Numbered from the stretch's first letter, positions 38,637 to 50,400 are shown. The stretch is 64,000 nucleotides of DNA from Vespula vulgaris (GCF_905475345.1 NC_066590.1:5842001-5906000); one strand, 5' to 3'. Program-made: numbers and translations. Notes: generated from the letters alone by a model not told the origin.

Positions 38637-39195
38637 CTCGTTACTATCGGGGGACTATTTATCAATCAAGTTAAGTAAATATTGGTCGCGCAACCTAACG
38701 CATGAGAAGTCGCTTTCCTCGTTCATCCATTTCTGTTTCTCTCTCTCTATCTCTCCCTTTCTATCACTTTATGTGTACGAGCTTTGGTGTAAAATATGCA
38801 CGAAAACTAATAAAAAATCAATACAAAGATCTGCTAATTAATCGAAAGAAAAAGGGACAGGAGATTGTTAAACGAAATTTTATTGATAAAATAAACTCGC
38901 TTTGTCTTTTCATTTTTAAAGATTACCAAAATAATAACAAGCACTATATGAAAAAGTTATGATAATAAAAATGCTACTCGTTCTGCTATACGTAACAGCC
39001 AGCCATAGCACGATATCCATTTCAATTATCTCCCTTTCTCCTTTCACTTTTTCTCACTTCCCTCCGGATTCATCTGACTAAACTGAGATAATAATAAAAA
39101 GTTTGGAAATTTCAATTATCAGAGACGACGTTCTTTTTAACGTCGATTCATTTGATAAAGTTAATTAGCAGGGTGAGGCCTGCAAACGACTCTAT

Positions 39196-39224
39196 CCCCT
39201 TTCCGAACCCACCCCACCTTCCCC
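39196..39224 (-). other. G-quadruplex candidate on the minus strand
   Basis: Plus-strand runs CCCC (39196-39199), CCC (39208-39210), CCCC (39212-39215) and CCCC (39221-39224) give four G-runs of three or more on the minus strand with loops of 5, 1 and 8 nt. One loop is one base over the strict 7-nt rule. Such a cluster is uncommon in DNA this AT-rich. Confidence 0.55.
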
Positions 39225-39280
39225 TGACGTCCAACCCAACAACCTGATATTACAACGTACTGTTGGGAGCACGCATTTAT

Positions 39281-39300
39281 TACGTGCGCGCGCGTACGCG
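39281..39300. other. Alternating purine-pyrimidine (Z-DNA-prone) tract
   Basis: Twenty bases alternate pyrimidine and purine without a break and include GCGCGCGCG. The tract lies about 57 bp from the G-quadruplex candidate. Confidence 0.6.
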
Positions 39301-39366
39301 AATGACCGTCACTTGGCGAGTTTGAATTATCGTAACTGAACAAAATGAGTTCATACGATCGTACCT

Positions 39367-39374
39367 ATACATAC

Positions 39375-39418
<44 letters not shown>
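39367..39418. repeat. Compound (ATAC)n-(AT)n microsatellite
   Basis: Five ATAC tetramers run directly into about fifteen AT dimers, the mirror arrangement of 17362-17424. Confidence 0.95.
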
Positions 39419-39420
<2 letters not shown>

Positions 39421-42089
39421 GTACGCGTAAAACATGTATATAAACAGACAAACATGTACATGAAGTATATCGCTATGAAGCAAATTCTATTACGGTAGAA
39501 TCGCATAACGACGAGTTCTTCGTATTCTCTCTCGTATAAATTCACCAACGTCCGATCATATTTTTCAGGGAAGCTATTTCTAACTCAAACTGGACAGCCA
39601 CGAGAATCTTCTTCTTCTTCTTTTACTTCTTCTTCTTCCTTATTTTTCTTTTCCATTCTTTTTCTTCCCTTCAAGCGGAAGGATAAAACACCCGTGGCCT
39701 TTTTATCTTTCCACTTTCGTGGGACACGTCTCTCTTCTGTTCAATGTGAGTGAACCTCTCGAACCTTTTTCGTTCTTTCATAGTCCACTTCCGCAATCCT
39801 ACCGACGTACTTCGCGACATATATTCGCGATAAATGACCAACGAGAAGAGAACGTACCGAAAACGTACCAAGGACCTTCGTGAGAAATGTTCGAAATGAA
39901 AGCTGGATAGAAGAACATGAAACGTTACGGCGATAAGCTATTCAATGACATTAATCGCGATAAAATGATTTATAATACGAGTCGAGAAAGAACCGGAAAG
40001 AACGTTTCCTTTCTTTCGAATCTCGAATCGATTGCAAACGACGTACTATTCACATTATTCTCCATGTCGTATTTTTAACCGTTTAATAGAAATCGGCGAG
40101 TTATAAAAGTAGATTTCGAAAGAAATTTATTATTTTCACTCGCGTGTTCGTCGCATTTAAAAGTTATATTTATATAAATCGATCGATTTATCCTTACTCT
40201 TCTCGTTATTGTCATTACTACTATTATTACTATTATTAATATTAATATTATTACAGCGTTATTAGCGCAAAACACACCACGTAATTTTGATTTGCGCATG
40301 ATTTTCTACCTAATTTGCGAATGCCGCAATAATTTACACAACATGGATGATTATGAATATTCAGGAAAGACGAATAATCGAGTGCCTAGGTTAGTCCTTC
40401 TCGAACAGAAACATTCGACGAATTCATTCGTTACCATAAATTTATTTTCACTTTTGCAGCTTAACTCAACTATTTGTTTTCGCTCGAGCTTTGCAACTGC
40501 AAACATGCGGACGCCGTTTTATTACACAACTTTTCTCTTCGTTCCGTTCCTCGTTCTTTCTTATATTCTTTCACTTTATTCATTTTTTTTTTTTTCATCA
40601 ACGTTGAAAGAAGTTAAATAAATTTCATAGATTTCTATCGATCCGAGATTTATCTATCAAACGAGAATAATAAAATATTCTTTTCAAGAAACGCTTAATC
40701 CAGTGCATATTTATTCGGTCGAGTATTTTTATTAATTAACGATAAACATTTTACAAAACAAACGATTAGTATAAATAATTAAAAGTGTCAGAGTTAGATC
40801 AGGATTTGCGTCATTTGTATTACGTACTGACATTTCATTATTAATACTTACTAAATATTTCAAAATACTGACTAAATAAATAGTTGCCTATAATTCTTCT
40901 AATTATAATAAATATTCTAAATATAATAAAATATAATTATTCCACTGAACGTAATGAAATTTCGTATATTTATAAATTGTTTTTAAATTGCTTGTTCTCT
41001 GAATCGATTTTCTTCTAAATTTGTTCGTTCGATTAAAATATATAGTATAATGTACGAGAAAAGAAACGGCTGACATTCGACACACGGCTTCTAAGTTGCA
41101 TCTCGTACTCGAGAAAACGCATACGAAGCCAAGGAAAATAGATGACTCTTGCTAGTGACGCGTAGTACCTTAGAGCTAAAAAGAAACAGAAAGGAAAGAA
41201 AGAATAAAAGGAATAAGGAAGAATAAAGACGAAGAACCGAAAGGAAGTAAGCTGTGCCATACGGTGGATGCGAGCTTTAGCGGAAGGATTTTCTGGAAAA
41301 TGGGAAAGCTTCGAACATTGAAATCCCTGTCTCTCAACATGATAGTTACGAATACAAGAAGAAAAGAAAATAAATAGCATGTATCTCGATATATCTCTAT
41401 ACTCGTCGTATCGAAACTTACTTCTTTCGATTTTTTTCTTTTCTTTTCTTTTCTTTTCTTTCTTTCTATTTAATCGTATTAAACCTTGTTCTGATAATTC
41501 GCCAGTATACATATTTCACAATATGACAGTATATATTTCATTAGTATAATATTTCCAATTAGAACGTTTTAATTCTATTAGACTACATCGGAATCTATTC
41601 AAATTAGTCGCGTTAAATTCGTTTAGGTCAATCAAATCCGAACTTTCGAGTTATTCTCAAAGGATACCACTCGACGATTATGAAAAAGAAAATGAATACG
41701 ATGAAAAGTCCACGTTACGGGTGAAATTATTTAAAATATATTTGTTCTTTGATGGTTAAATTAAAACAATTTTATATGGAATGAATTCATTTCGATAGAA
41801 AAGGGGAATACAATATGACGAAGGTATTACTCTATGTAATTTAGTTTCTAATTATTAATCTCGCCTTTGAAAGCTTTCCCTTTGACAAGTTAACGGACGC
41901 GTGACTACGAGAGCTGGAAAGGTTGACTGCGTTGCTATGTGAATCGTGATGTCTCGAGTAACAGGAAGGGTTGCAGGCATCGGAGCAGAAAGGTATGAAA
42001 GTCTCGAGAGCAGCGAGGACGATGACGTGTGCCATCTCGTCGCTAATATATCGTCTAAGTGGGTGGGAACAACCCTAAACCGAAAGTAA

Positions 42090-42147
42090 AAGCGACGACG
42101 ACGACAACAACGACGACAACGATGACGTTAATGACGACTACTACTAC
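42090..42147. repeat. (GAC/AAC/TAC) triplet tract
   Basis: Interrupted CGA, CAA and CTA triplets, then ACTACTACTAC. Confidence 0.85.
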
Positions 42148-42774
42148 AATAAAAATAAGAAAAATTCCATGAAGCTGAAAATATCGCGTTCCTATATAAT
42201 TTGGAACGTGTTTAAAATTACGCTATTATTTTTGTTTGTACGATTTTGTCTCTAGTAAAAGAAAAGAAAAGTAGAAAAAATAACAAAAAGAAAAAAAAAT
42301 GAACTATTTTAGATCCCTACGATCACGACCTCCAGTCGATATCGAAGTCTCCGAATAAATTTAACACTCTCTAAAAATGGAAAACGAGCTTTTAGAATCT
42401 AGATCAGACGTTAATTTTCACCTATCTAATCTGAAAAAAAATGAAAAAGAATAAAAAAAAAAGAAACAATACCGTAACACAATATAAAATTTTTCAACAT
42501 GCTACGGGAACATTTTTTGAAATTCTCCCGTTTCAAAGCAAATCCATGAAATTTCACGGCTAAATTTATGTCGTGTATTAAATACGTGAACGTTCGTTAA
42601 AAATCGTCAAAATAAACGGTGTTCGGAATTGTCGTGGTCGAAAAACACGCTTGGCATCCGACGTGTGTTCGGTGTACCTATGTATGCGAAATTCGGATGA
42701 GGACCGATCGTAATTCAAACGATCAAACGAATACCAAAACACGAAGTGGCAGTGTCGAAGCAATACTCTATTAC

Positions 42775-42884
42775 TGTTTCTACTGCTGTGGCTGCTGTTG
42801 ATGGTGGTTCTACTGCTGCTGTTGCTGCTATTGCTGTTGCTGTTGCTGTTGCTACTGTTACTATTGCTGCTACTGCTGTTCGTG
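42775..42884. repeat. Cryptic (TGC/TGT/TAC) triplet region
   Basis: About 110 bp of TGCTGT, TACTGC and TATTGC words in one register. On the minus strand they read as Ser/Asn in a longer stop-free stretch (42578-42901). Confidence 0.85.
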
Positions 42885-43012
42885 ATACTTGTTACGATAA
42901 ATCACGAAAGTAAAGCGAGTCTTTATCGAAATAACAACGAGTTGTAATGCGATGAAAGGTAAACTAACATAATATCCCTAGGTAAATATATGTATATATG
43001 TACATGTCTATA

Positions 43013-43018
<6 letters not shown>

Positions 43019-43057
<39 letters not shown>
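43019..43057. repeat. (AT)n microsatellite
   Basis: About nineteen AT dimers, with related TATATG sequence to the left. Confidence 0.95.
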
Positions 43058-43060
<3 letters not shown>

Positions 43061-44620
43061 TCGTATGTGTATCCACGTGTAACTGACTTCCATACGTTTG
43101 TCAAAATACTCGTTTTCCATTCGAAACCAACTGCCCTGTGAATTAATCTACCGACGTGAATGCAGGACTTTATTATTGTTACACCCTCGTATCTATAATA
43201 TTTGCTATATATTCCTGTTATATTACACGTTTGAAAAGTGTTCCTCTTATACACTTGATCCTACATACGTACTAAATTTTGTTAAAAAAAAAAAAAAGAA
43301 AAATAATAGAAAAAAAATATTACATCGTTCACACAAACATAAAAATCCTTTAATCCGAATGAAAAACGAGTTCACGCATAAAGGCTCAACCTTTTTTGTG
43401 ATAAAAGAATAAATATTTTAATCATTTGTTCCTTATTCCTATTAACTAATATCATAATTCTACATTCTTCTTTTCACGTTTCGTTCACCAATTCGTCAGC
43501 ACTATTTTATTTTCGTAGCACTAATCAATTTTATAAATATACTTTTACCGATCGAAAAAAGAAAATATCTTCCTGATAAATAGATTTAAAAATACGAATC
43601 TCCATCGCCTGGCGCATTTCGTAAAAAATATTATTAGTCTACCATACAAATAGTATTCTAAGGTCACCTTTATCTTTTTATAATCGATATATCTGACGAA
43701 ACGCTTATACAGAAAGACACGTATACATAAATAAAATTCTATGCGTAATTTAGGTGCATTTGCAATCTCGTTCCAGACTCTCATTATCCATTCGTAATAA
43801 CACAACCTCTCGTTTTTCTCGTGAAAAATATTCTTTTTTTAGAATGTCTCGACGATACTACATATCCGTTTTACCAGTGTCACGAATTGTGTTCATTAGC
43901 TTTTGAAAAATTCAACGGGTGTGTTGCCATTAGGAGAAACGGTTTCTCAAGTTAATGCTATTACTAATGGATTTCTTGAGAAGAAGGGTGAGAAAGAGAC
44001 AGAACAAGAAAGAAAAGAAAGAGAGAAAAAATATAGTATATATAAGTATACATAGTATATATAGTTGAGCCTTACGTGATCTATGAGTCGTTATTTTTCT
44101 TACCAGCTGCCATGTGCACACGATAATCTCGTTCTTGATTCTAACTATCCATTTGAAATAGAACTACTTCTATGGATTTCACTCTATGGTTATCGATCAT
44201 CATCGAAGATTATTTCGTTAATGTTCTTTTCGAAGATCTTGATCGAGATGCCTGTGGTCTTACTTGAAACGACAAGAAATTTTCCTCTGCAAATACTGTT
44301 CCATATACCTTTTACTTATATTCGTAGGAAGAGTAAGAAGATCGATCGAACTTACTACATGTTCGTATAACGCTCGTACGATGACTAAATGTTCTTTCTT
44401 TAAAATGTATCTCATACGCTTCGTATTCCTATTATTTCGCCCTTCAATGTTTGTCCTTCGATTTATTTCGTACCGAGGCGTCGGATTCTCAGAACTCGCC
44501 AGTTCTCGAAATTTGTATATAAACAATGTCGAGTAGATATCTTTGAAGTAAACACGTACACACTTCTTTGTATACACGTGTATATGCGTGTTCATTCCTG
44601 TTTATATGTGTTTATATGCT

Positions 44621-44740
44621 AACTATTTTCCATAGTCAAAGTTTTTTTTACATATATCTCCAGAGCAACAATTTACAATTAACAACTTTCCATAGTCGAA
44701 GTTTTTTTTACATATATCTCGAGACCAACGCAATCTCAAA
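44621..44740. repeat. 60-bp tandem duplication
   Basis: Two units with exact 60-bp period start at 44621 and 44681. They share TTTCCATAGTC(A/G)AAG, then a run of T, then ACATATATCTC and an AGA(G/C)CAAC segment. The second halves are more diverged. In one plus-strand frame the copies read FHSQSFFYIYL and FHSRSFFYIYL, but no wider coding signal is present. Confidence 0.8.
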
Positions 44741-45246
44741 TAATACGTAATATGGAACTTTGACGATTTACGTAATATCAAAAAAATAAATAAAACGTTT
44801 AAAATAGCTTACGAAGTATTTTTACACAGTTCTTATCTCGCACATATGATACGATAAATGTGTCCTTCTAAAAATTTACATATGTCGCTAATATACGATC
44901 GCAAATTTAATTGATTTATTATTAATTTATACTATTAAAAATAGATATCTATAAAAAGAAGAAAAAACAGAATTCTTGAGATATAAAAACAGATTTCTCA
45001 AATAACGATAACTACGATAAAATGATATCGATTAAGCGACAAAAAGTTCTAGAACATTCGGCATACTAATCGATCGAAACATTGTATTATAAACGTATTA
45101 TAAACGTTGAAAACCCTTTCGTATTACGAAATATCGATAAATGAATATATTCTTACTATGTTATAATCAATCGTATTCCAACGAATACAATTTTGCGACG
45201 AAACTTTTTCATTTGATCGCAGAGCACGCTGTTCACTCCGTGACGG

Positions 45247-45325
45247 TCTCGGCCATCTTTGATTTCTTTCTCGGCCATCTCAGTTGTGACGTCACGATCG
45301 CGTAGTTGGTATAATTCTCGCGAGA
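45247..45325 (-). promoter_or_regulatory. Dense regulatory motif cluster (PHO/YY1 x2, CRE, TCTCGCGAGA)
   Basis: Seen directly: the 12-mer TCTCGGCCATCT occurs at 45247-45258 and again at 45269-45280, 22 bp apart. A perfect cAMP-response palindrome TGACGTCA lies at 45287-45294, and a perfect TCTCGCGAGA palindrome at 45316-45325. GGCCATCT contains the GCCAT core bound by Pleiohomeotic/YY1. Read on the minus strand it gives GATGGCC, the start-codon-overlapping YY1 arrangement found at some housekeeping promoters. TCTCGCGAGA is a known promoter motif in animals. The block is less AT-rich than its surroundings and abuts (GA)n arrays at 45402-45442 and 45499-45528. On the minus strand the upstream-to-downstream order would be palindrome, CRE, YY1-ATG, which suits a promoter firing toward the M8 exon. 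Function is inferred. Confidence 0.45.
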
Positions 45326-45396
45326 GGAGCAACGACTGGGGCGCGTCGTTTGAATATTTCCCAAATTCTCTACGTTCCTGCGAGTTCGACTGACGA

Positions 45397-45401
<5 letters not shown>

Positions 45402-45442
<41 letters not shown>
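45402..45442. repeat. (GA)n microsatellite beside the 45-kb motif cluster
   Basis: About twenty GA dimers. GAGAG is also the binding word of GAGA factor/Pipsqueak in flies, which matters because PHO-type cores lie about 120-150 bp away. Confidence 0.95.
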
Positions 45443-45446
<4 letters not shown>

Positions 45447-45496
45447 TGAGAATACTAGTTGGTACATACATCTCGACTTCCTGACATAGGAAGAGC

Positions 45497-45498
<2 letters not shown>

Positions 45499-45528
<30 letters not shown>
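45499..45528. repeat. (GA)n microsatellite
   Basis: About fifteen GA dimers, the second array of the pair beside the 45-kb motif cluster. Confidence 0.95.
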
Positions 45529-45533
<5 letters not shown>

Positions 45534-45595
45534 CAAGTGTATCTGAAAACAGTCGAGCGGTCAGAGCTCCCGGTTGGTCCTTATACCACTGACAC

Positions 45596-46030
45596 ACCGC
45601 AAACATTTACCAACGCGCGAGTGTTCAGCTAGGTCTCTGCAAACATTACCGACGATTAGCCCGAACGTTGAATCTCCTTCCCTTTCTCTCCCTTAACCAT
45701 CACCACCACCACCACTACCACCATCACCACCACCGTACTACCAACGCTTCCTCGTCTTGACCCAAACCACGTCTACGCTGTAATACGAAATTTTAACGAT
45801 TTCTCTTTTCAATTTTTCGTTCCGATATAGTATCCCTTTTAACTAAGGTCTCCGCAAACATTACAAACGATTAGCTCGAATATTAAATCCTTCCTCTCTC
45901 TCTCTCTTTCTCTCTTTCCTCATTCCTGTCCACGCCATCAACGTTCCCTCGTTTTAATATATAAAAACACATCTATCTCTATGACGAGAAAACTTTCAAT
46001 GATTTCTTTTTTAATTCATCGCTTTGATTT
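45596..46030. repeat. Diverged tandem duplication of about 200 bp (two copies, trace of a third)
   Basis: Copy A starts at 45628 and copy B at 45842. They align along their length: GGTCTCTGCAAACATTACCG against GGTCTCCGCAAACATTACAA, then ACGATTAGCCCGAACGTTGAA against ACGATTAGCTCGAATATTAAA, then CCAACGCTTCCTCGT against TCAACGTTCCCTCGT, then TTTTAACGATTTCTCTTTTC against TTTCAATGATTTCTTTTTTA. Copy A carries an ACC/ATC triplet tract (45697-45734) where copy B has TC repeats. CCGCAAACATTTACCAACG at 45597-45615 looks like the head of a third, shorter copy. Confidence 0.7.
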
Positions 46031-46888
46031 ACCCAGGAAGTGAAATCCAGAATTTTTTTTCCACCTTTATAAACTGTATTCATGTTATAAAACGAAAGAA
46101 TTCGCTCGAAGATCAGAGAGACTGTTGTCAGATGTGAAATTATTCATTGGAATATATTTAACAAGCGTTTTAACAAACGCTTTAACAAACGATCGGACAA
46201 ATTTGTTTCTCTTTCCTATCATTTCTCTTTTACTTATCAAAGTGAACGCTTGTGAATGACGTTCGAAAAATTCCTTTTTTTTCCTAACCTCTTCAACCCG
46301 TTTCTTCCGTTTTTATATTCGTACCGGCGAAACGTACGGCGTGTTCAAACAATGATAAAAGCTCGTCAGCGACGTGTAGCTTCGCGTTATCTATGTTAAA
46401 TACATCATTCTCGCGATTTATTTTATTATATCTTCCTTTTGTCATTCGCGGATAGGAGGATATTGAAAGGAAAAAAAAGAAGGAAAATAAAAGAAAAATG
46501 TAAAACGATATATCAAAAAAAGATGGAGCCAAAGTAGAAAGAGATATCGAAGGTACGGATATTAAAACGTTTCCCTCGAAATCACGCAGCGTTTGATTCG
46601 AAAACGAGTCGATTTTCCCCCTCTATTTCTCTCCTTTTCCTCTACACACTTGTCTTCCTTGAAGGTCCGCGGTGACGCGTTGAAGCCACGCGATGATGAA
46701 TGGAATGAAGAATATGACGTGAACGAAGGAGGAAGCTGTGTAAAGGAGAGAAAAATATGAAGGAGAAAAAAATGAAGGAGGAAAAAGATTTGCATAACTC
46801 GCGGGATTTGTCAGTATTCAAATTTATGATTATATAACCCGTGGAAAATTATAATCATTATTTATTACAAAATAAATACTCTATTCCT

Positions 46889-46945
46889 TATGACATCATA
46901 TGACATCAAATAGAAGTATCTTATAACATCAAATAAAAGTATTCT
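46889..46945. repeat. Short tandem repeat of about 23 bp (two full units and one partial)
   Basis: A partial unit TATGACATCA (46889-46898) precedes TATGACATCAAATAGAAG... (46899-46921) and TATAACATCAAATAAAAG... (46922-46945). Only three differences separate the two full units. Confidence 0.75.
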
Positions 46946-47262
46946 AACGAATACGAATTATAGTCGATTTATTTATTTTAATGTAACTAAAACAAGCAAT
47001 TCTAAATCGACAATGTAATTGACATCATCTTATTAAATTATTGCATAAAATGTATAGTAATATGTTAAAGTTAAATGTTAAAAAATAAAAAAGAAAGAAA
47101 GAAAGGAAGAAAAAACTATGCAGTTTCGCAAATTTGTACTTTTCCATTTCTTTCGTTTAACCTCACGATACTTAAGGTAATGCTAATAAGATTTTCGTGA
47201 AATGCATTAAATCAAGCGAAACAAATTACTTTGAATCTATATCATTCTTCTCTCTCTGTCTG

Positions 47263-47264
<2 letters not shown>

Positions 47265-47302
<38 letters not shown>
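47265..47302. repeat. (TC)n microsatellite
   Basis: TC dimers, clean over about 26 bp. Confidence 0.9.
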
Positions 47303-47307
<5 letters not shown>

Positions 47308-47407
47308 GCTAAGCAATCTTCCAAAGTAGCCTAGTGGCATGGAAGAAACGTTCTTAGCCTTTTTTGCTCGGTGTAATAAAGACTTCGTTCTTTCACGATG
47401 ACTTGCC

Positions 47408-47484
47408 AGTCGGTCGGTCGGTCGGTCGGTCGGACGGTCGGACGGACGGTGGGTCGAACGAAAGAACGAACGAATGAACGAAGG
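47408..47484. repeat. Compound (GTCG)n-(GAAC)n microsatellite
   Basis: CGGT tetramers, some mutated to CGGA, occupy 47408-47450. GAAC/GAAT tetramers follow to 47484. Two different four-base motifs sit back to back. Confidence 0.9.
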
Positions 47485-50400
47485 AAAAACCGGGGTGAAG
47501 AAAAAAAAGGAGAAAGAAAATGAGAGGACTATGGATGGTTTCCTTTTGGAGGGTACATCCTAAGGGGATTCACGTAAGGAGGAATAAGGATACGCGATAC
47601 GAATAGAAACGCGAGTGGATTTTTAAGAATGGAAGAAAGGAGGTATCGCTTTCGCGCGTGAAATAACACCGATCGTTGGACAATGACGATGTTCTTCTTT
47701 TCTTTTGCGTTAAAGTAAAATAAACGAGAAAGAGAGAGGGAGAGAAAGAAGAAATATCGCACTTGGCATTCAAGAAGAATGTTCAGGTGTTATCTAACAT
47801 GGTGATTCCTTGAACGGGAAAATTCTACCTATAGTGGTTACTTTCTCAAAGTGCCCTTCAGGGTTCGGCTAAAAAAAAGATTAAAAAAAAAGAAAAAAAA
47901 GGAGAAAGAAAAAAAATATACGTGATAAAAAAAGAATAGGAGATGAAGGAAGAATGCACGCGGCGCGAGCATCGGAGAGCGTGTTCCGAATTCGAAGGAT
48001 GAGACCAAACGAGCGTTCATATCGTGCCGGAGGAGACGCAGCAGCCCTCTCCTCTCCTCGTATGATTATTTAAAACGGGACGAGTGCGACGTGAATTTTG
48101 ATTATGCCTCTCGGCGTTCATTCTAATAAGATTTTTCGCTCCACCCTTCTCGACGCTCGACTGAGAAACAGAGGGAGAAAGAAACTTCGACCCTTTTGTT
48201 GAAATCTAGGGTGTATACATCTCCGATATACATATCTATTGTACATACTTCTCTGTCTTCCCTGAATTCATTTTCATCTTTTAACGTAACCATCTCTTTT
48301 TTTTCTATTCTGTATTTCTTTGACTTTTGTTCTTTTTTTCTTTTTTTCCTTAACAAAAGCAAAAGAATCCATCTTTATCGATCTCGTTGAATATATTTTC
48401 CATATTTTGTGTTATCGTACAACGAAGATCTTAAAATACCAAAGGCGAAGAAAAATATTATCAAAAATTCATCGATTTAAATATGAATAATTCGACGAGT
48501 TGAGTTTTTTAAAAAATTGTTATCAGAGAAAATTCGACGATCGAAGGTGTGGTTCGAGGTGTGTAACGCGATCGCCAACGTCGATAATACTGGACTAATA
48601 ACTTTATAGAATCGCGCATACACTACGTAACGACTTATCGCGTTTTGCATATCGAGCTAGGTGCGGCGTTTACGTGTTGACACGAAGGAGAAAAATAAAA
48701 AGTGCTTTTCTCTCGTTTCTTTCTCAGCTAGCAATCCGTGGTCTTTTAAGCCCGGTAGACCGCTCGTTTTCTACGAAATCGTAAATCACGAAAAGAGAAT
48801 CGTCGGAGGTAGCACTTACGTCGTTATGCTGTGCGATTTTCGAAGGCGTCGAGCTATGCTCTCTTTAACAATCGCCTAGAACGTCTCACTAGCGTCGCTT
48901 TACATGCAGCTGCGAAGCGAATTCGACAAAAAAGAAAAAGAACAAAACAAAAAAGAAAAGAAAAGAAATAAGAAAAAGTAAAAGAAAGAAAGTTACATAA
49001 GTAGAATCGATCCTTTCTCGTCAACCGCAAAAGAAAATCGCTAATTAAAAGACAAGATATACGTTTTAACAATTTACCTTTCAAACAAACATTCAAGGAA
49101 GATTTTATTTAATATATTCTCTCTCTGTCTCTCTATCCCATATTCTCAACAAATCGATTTTTCTTATAGAATTTCTACAAAGAGGAACATTTCCTACGTA
49201 TCTTCGATACGTACTTACGTATGTATGTCAAACGAAAATAACGATTGTAATAAAATAAAACGAACGTAGATGTAAAACAAGCGAGGTCGTTCTTTTTCGT
49301 CATGAAAGGAAAAGCTCACATCCGTTTTCCTATAGTTCGTAGATATGGGACTTATCACTTCGTTTATCGGAGGAAACGTAAGATAAAGGAGAGAAAAAGA
49401 TAAAAAGTATTTGCATATATATAATACCTACAGGTTTTACTGAACGTGCGACAGACACATCGGAGAGATACGTACTTATACGACTAGATCCGACAATCAC
49501 TACTGGTACGAAGAACTAAAGAAAAAGAAGAATGTTAAAAGACGAGGAGGAAGAGAAGAAAGTAGAGAAAAGGAAAATTGTGAGAGAAAGCGAGGGCATC
49601 ACGTCGTGAACGGTGTGGAGCTTGACCGGGCGTAAAGCTTCGAAGAAGGTAACTCGTATTCGTGGCTTTTGTCGACGATTCGAATACGATGCCATAAAAT
49701 CGGGTCTCGTCTTTTCGCTTACAAACGACCGAACTCGTTTCCAAGCTTCATAATTCTCTCTTTCTTTCTCTCTTTCTCTCTCTCTCTTTTTCTCTCACGT
49801 TCACTCGGTGACTCTTCGAAACTATGTATTTACATCGTCTTACGTGCAGGAAAGAAGTTGAAGAAGAAAGAGAAGAAGAAGATTCAGCAAACTCGCACGT
49901 ACCAACGTTATATGCATTAACTTTCGCGACACCTGATCGAATTTCTCAGATTCTAACCCTCTCTTTTCTCTTTCTCCATTTCTTTTTCTATTTTTACGAT
50001 TATGCATGTTGGCAATGAGCCAGAGAAAGGTATATAATGTTGTACGAATTCTTCGCATTTGAGGAATTCGTATTTTCGAATATCGAGGAAAGGATTGATT
50101 TTTCTTCGTGAGTCTTAATGTCGAATAGCGCTGACGATTGCAACATAAAAAAAAAGAAAGAAAAAGAAGAAGAAGGAAAAAGGAAATAAAAGGAAATAAA
50201 TGGAAATAATCGAAAGATGAGAAAATGATTAAAACGATGATCGATTGACAAAGTACGATAGATAGCAAAGGATTTCAAATAATACCGAGTACGGGCTTTA
50301 TAACAACGCAGCTTGATTCACTTAACGCTTGTTATTTATTGCATATACCATTTTCCATTCCGACGATACGTCCGACCGAAGCTTATTTAATATTCGTATG

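Larger units (their letters stand above)
34791..39195. other. Gene-free, strongly purine-biased stretch
   Basis: GA and AAAG tracts dominate the plus strand between 34.8 and 37.3 kb. Less AT-rich patches at 35580-35780 and 37330-37480 lack simple repeats but have no recognisable exon. Confidence 0.5.
39419..45246. other. Gene-free AT-rich stretch
   Basis: The minus-strand frame 41841-42035 starts MAHVIVLAALETFIPFC, signal-peptide-like, with further Cys and His residues, but has no recognised domain. The minus-strand stop-free stretch 42578-42901 is Ser/Asn-rich because of a triplet tract. Otherwise only AT-rich DNA and repeats. Confidence 0.5.

Noticed and set aside
48790..48815. RIVGGS, resembling a trypsin activation site
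   Set aside because: No His, Asp or Ser catalytic context follows and the frame ends soon after.
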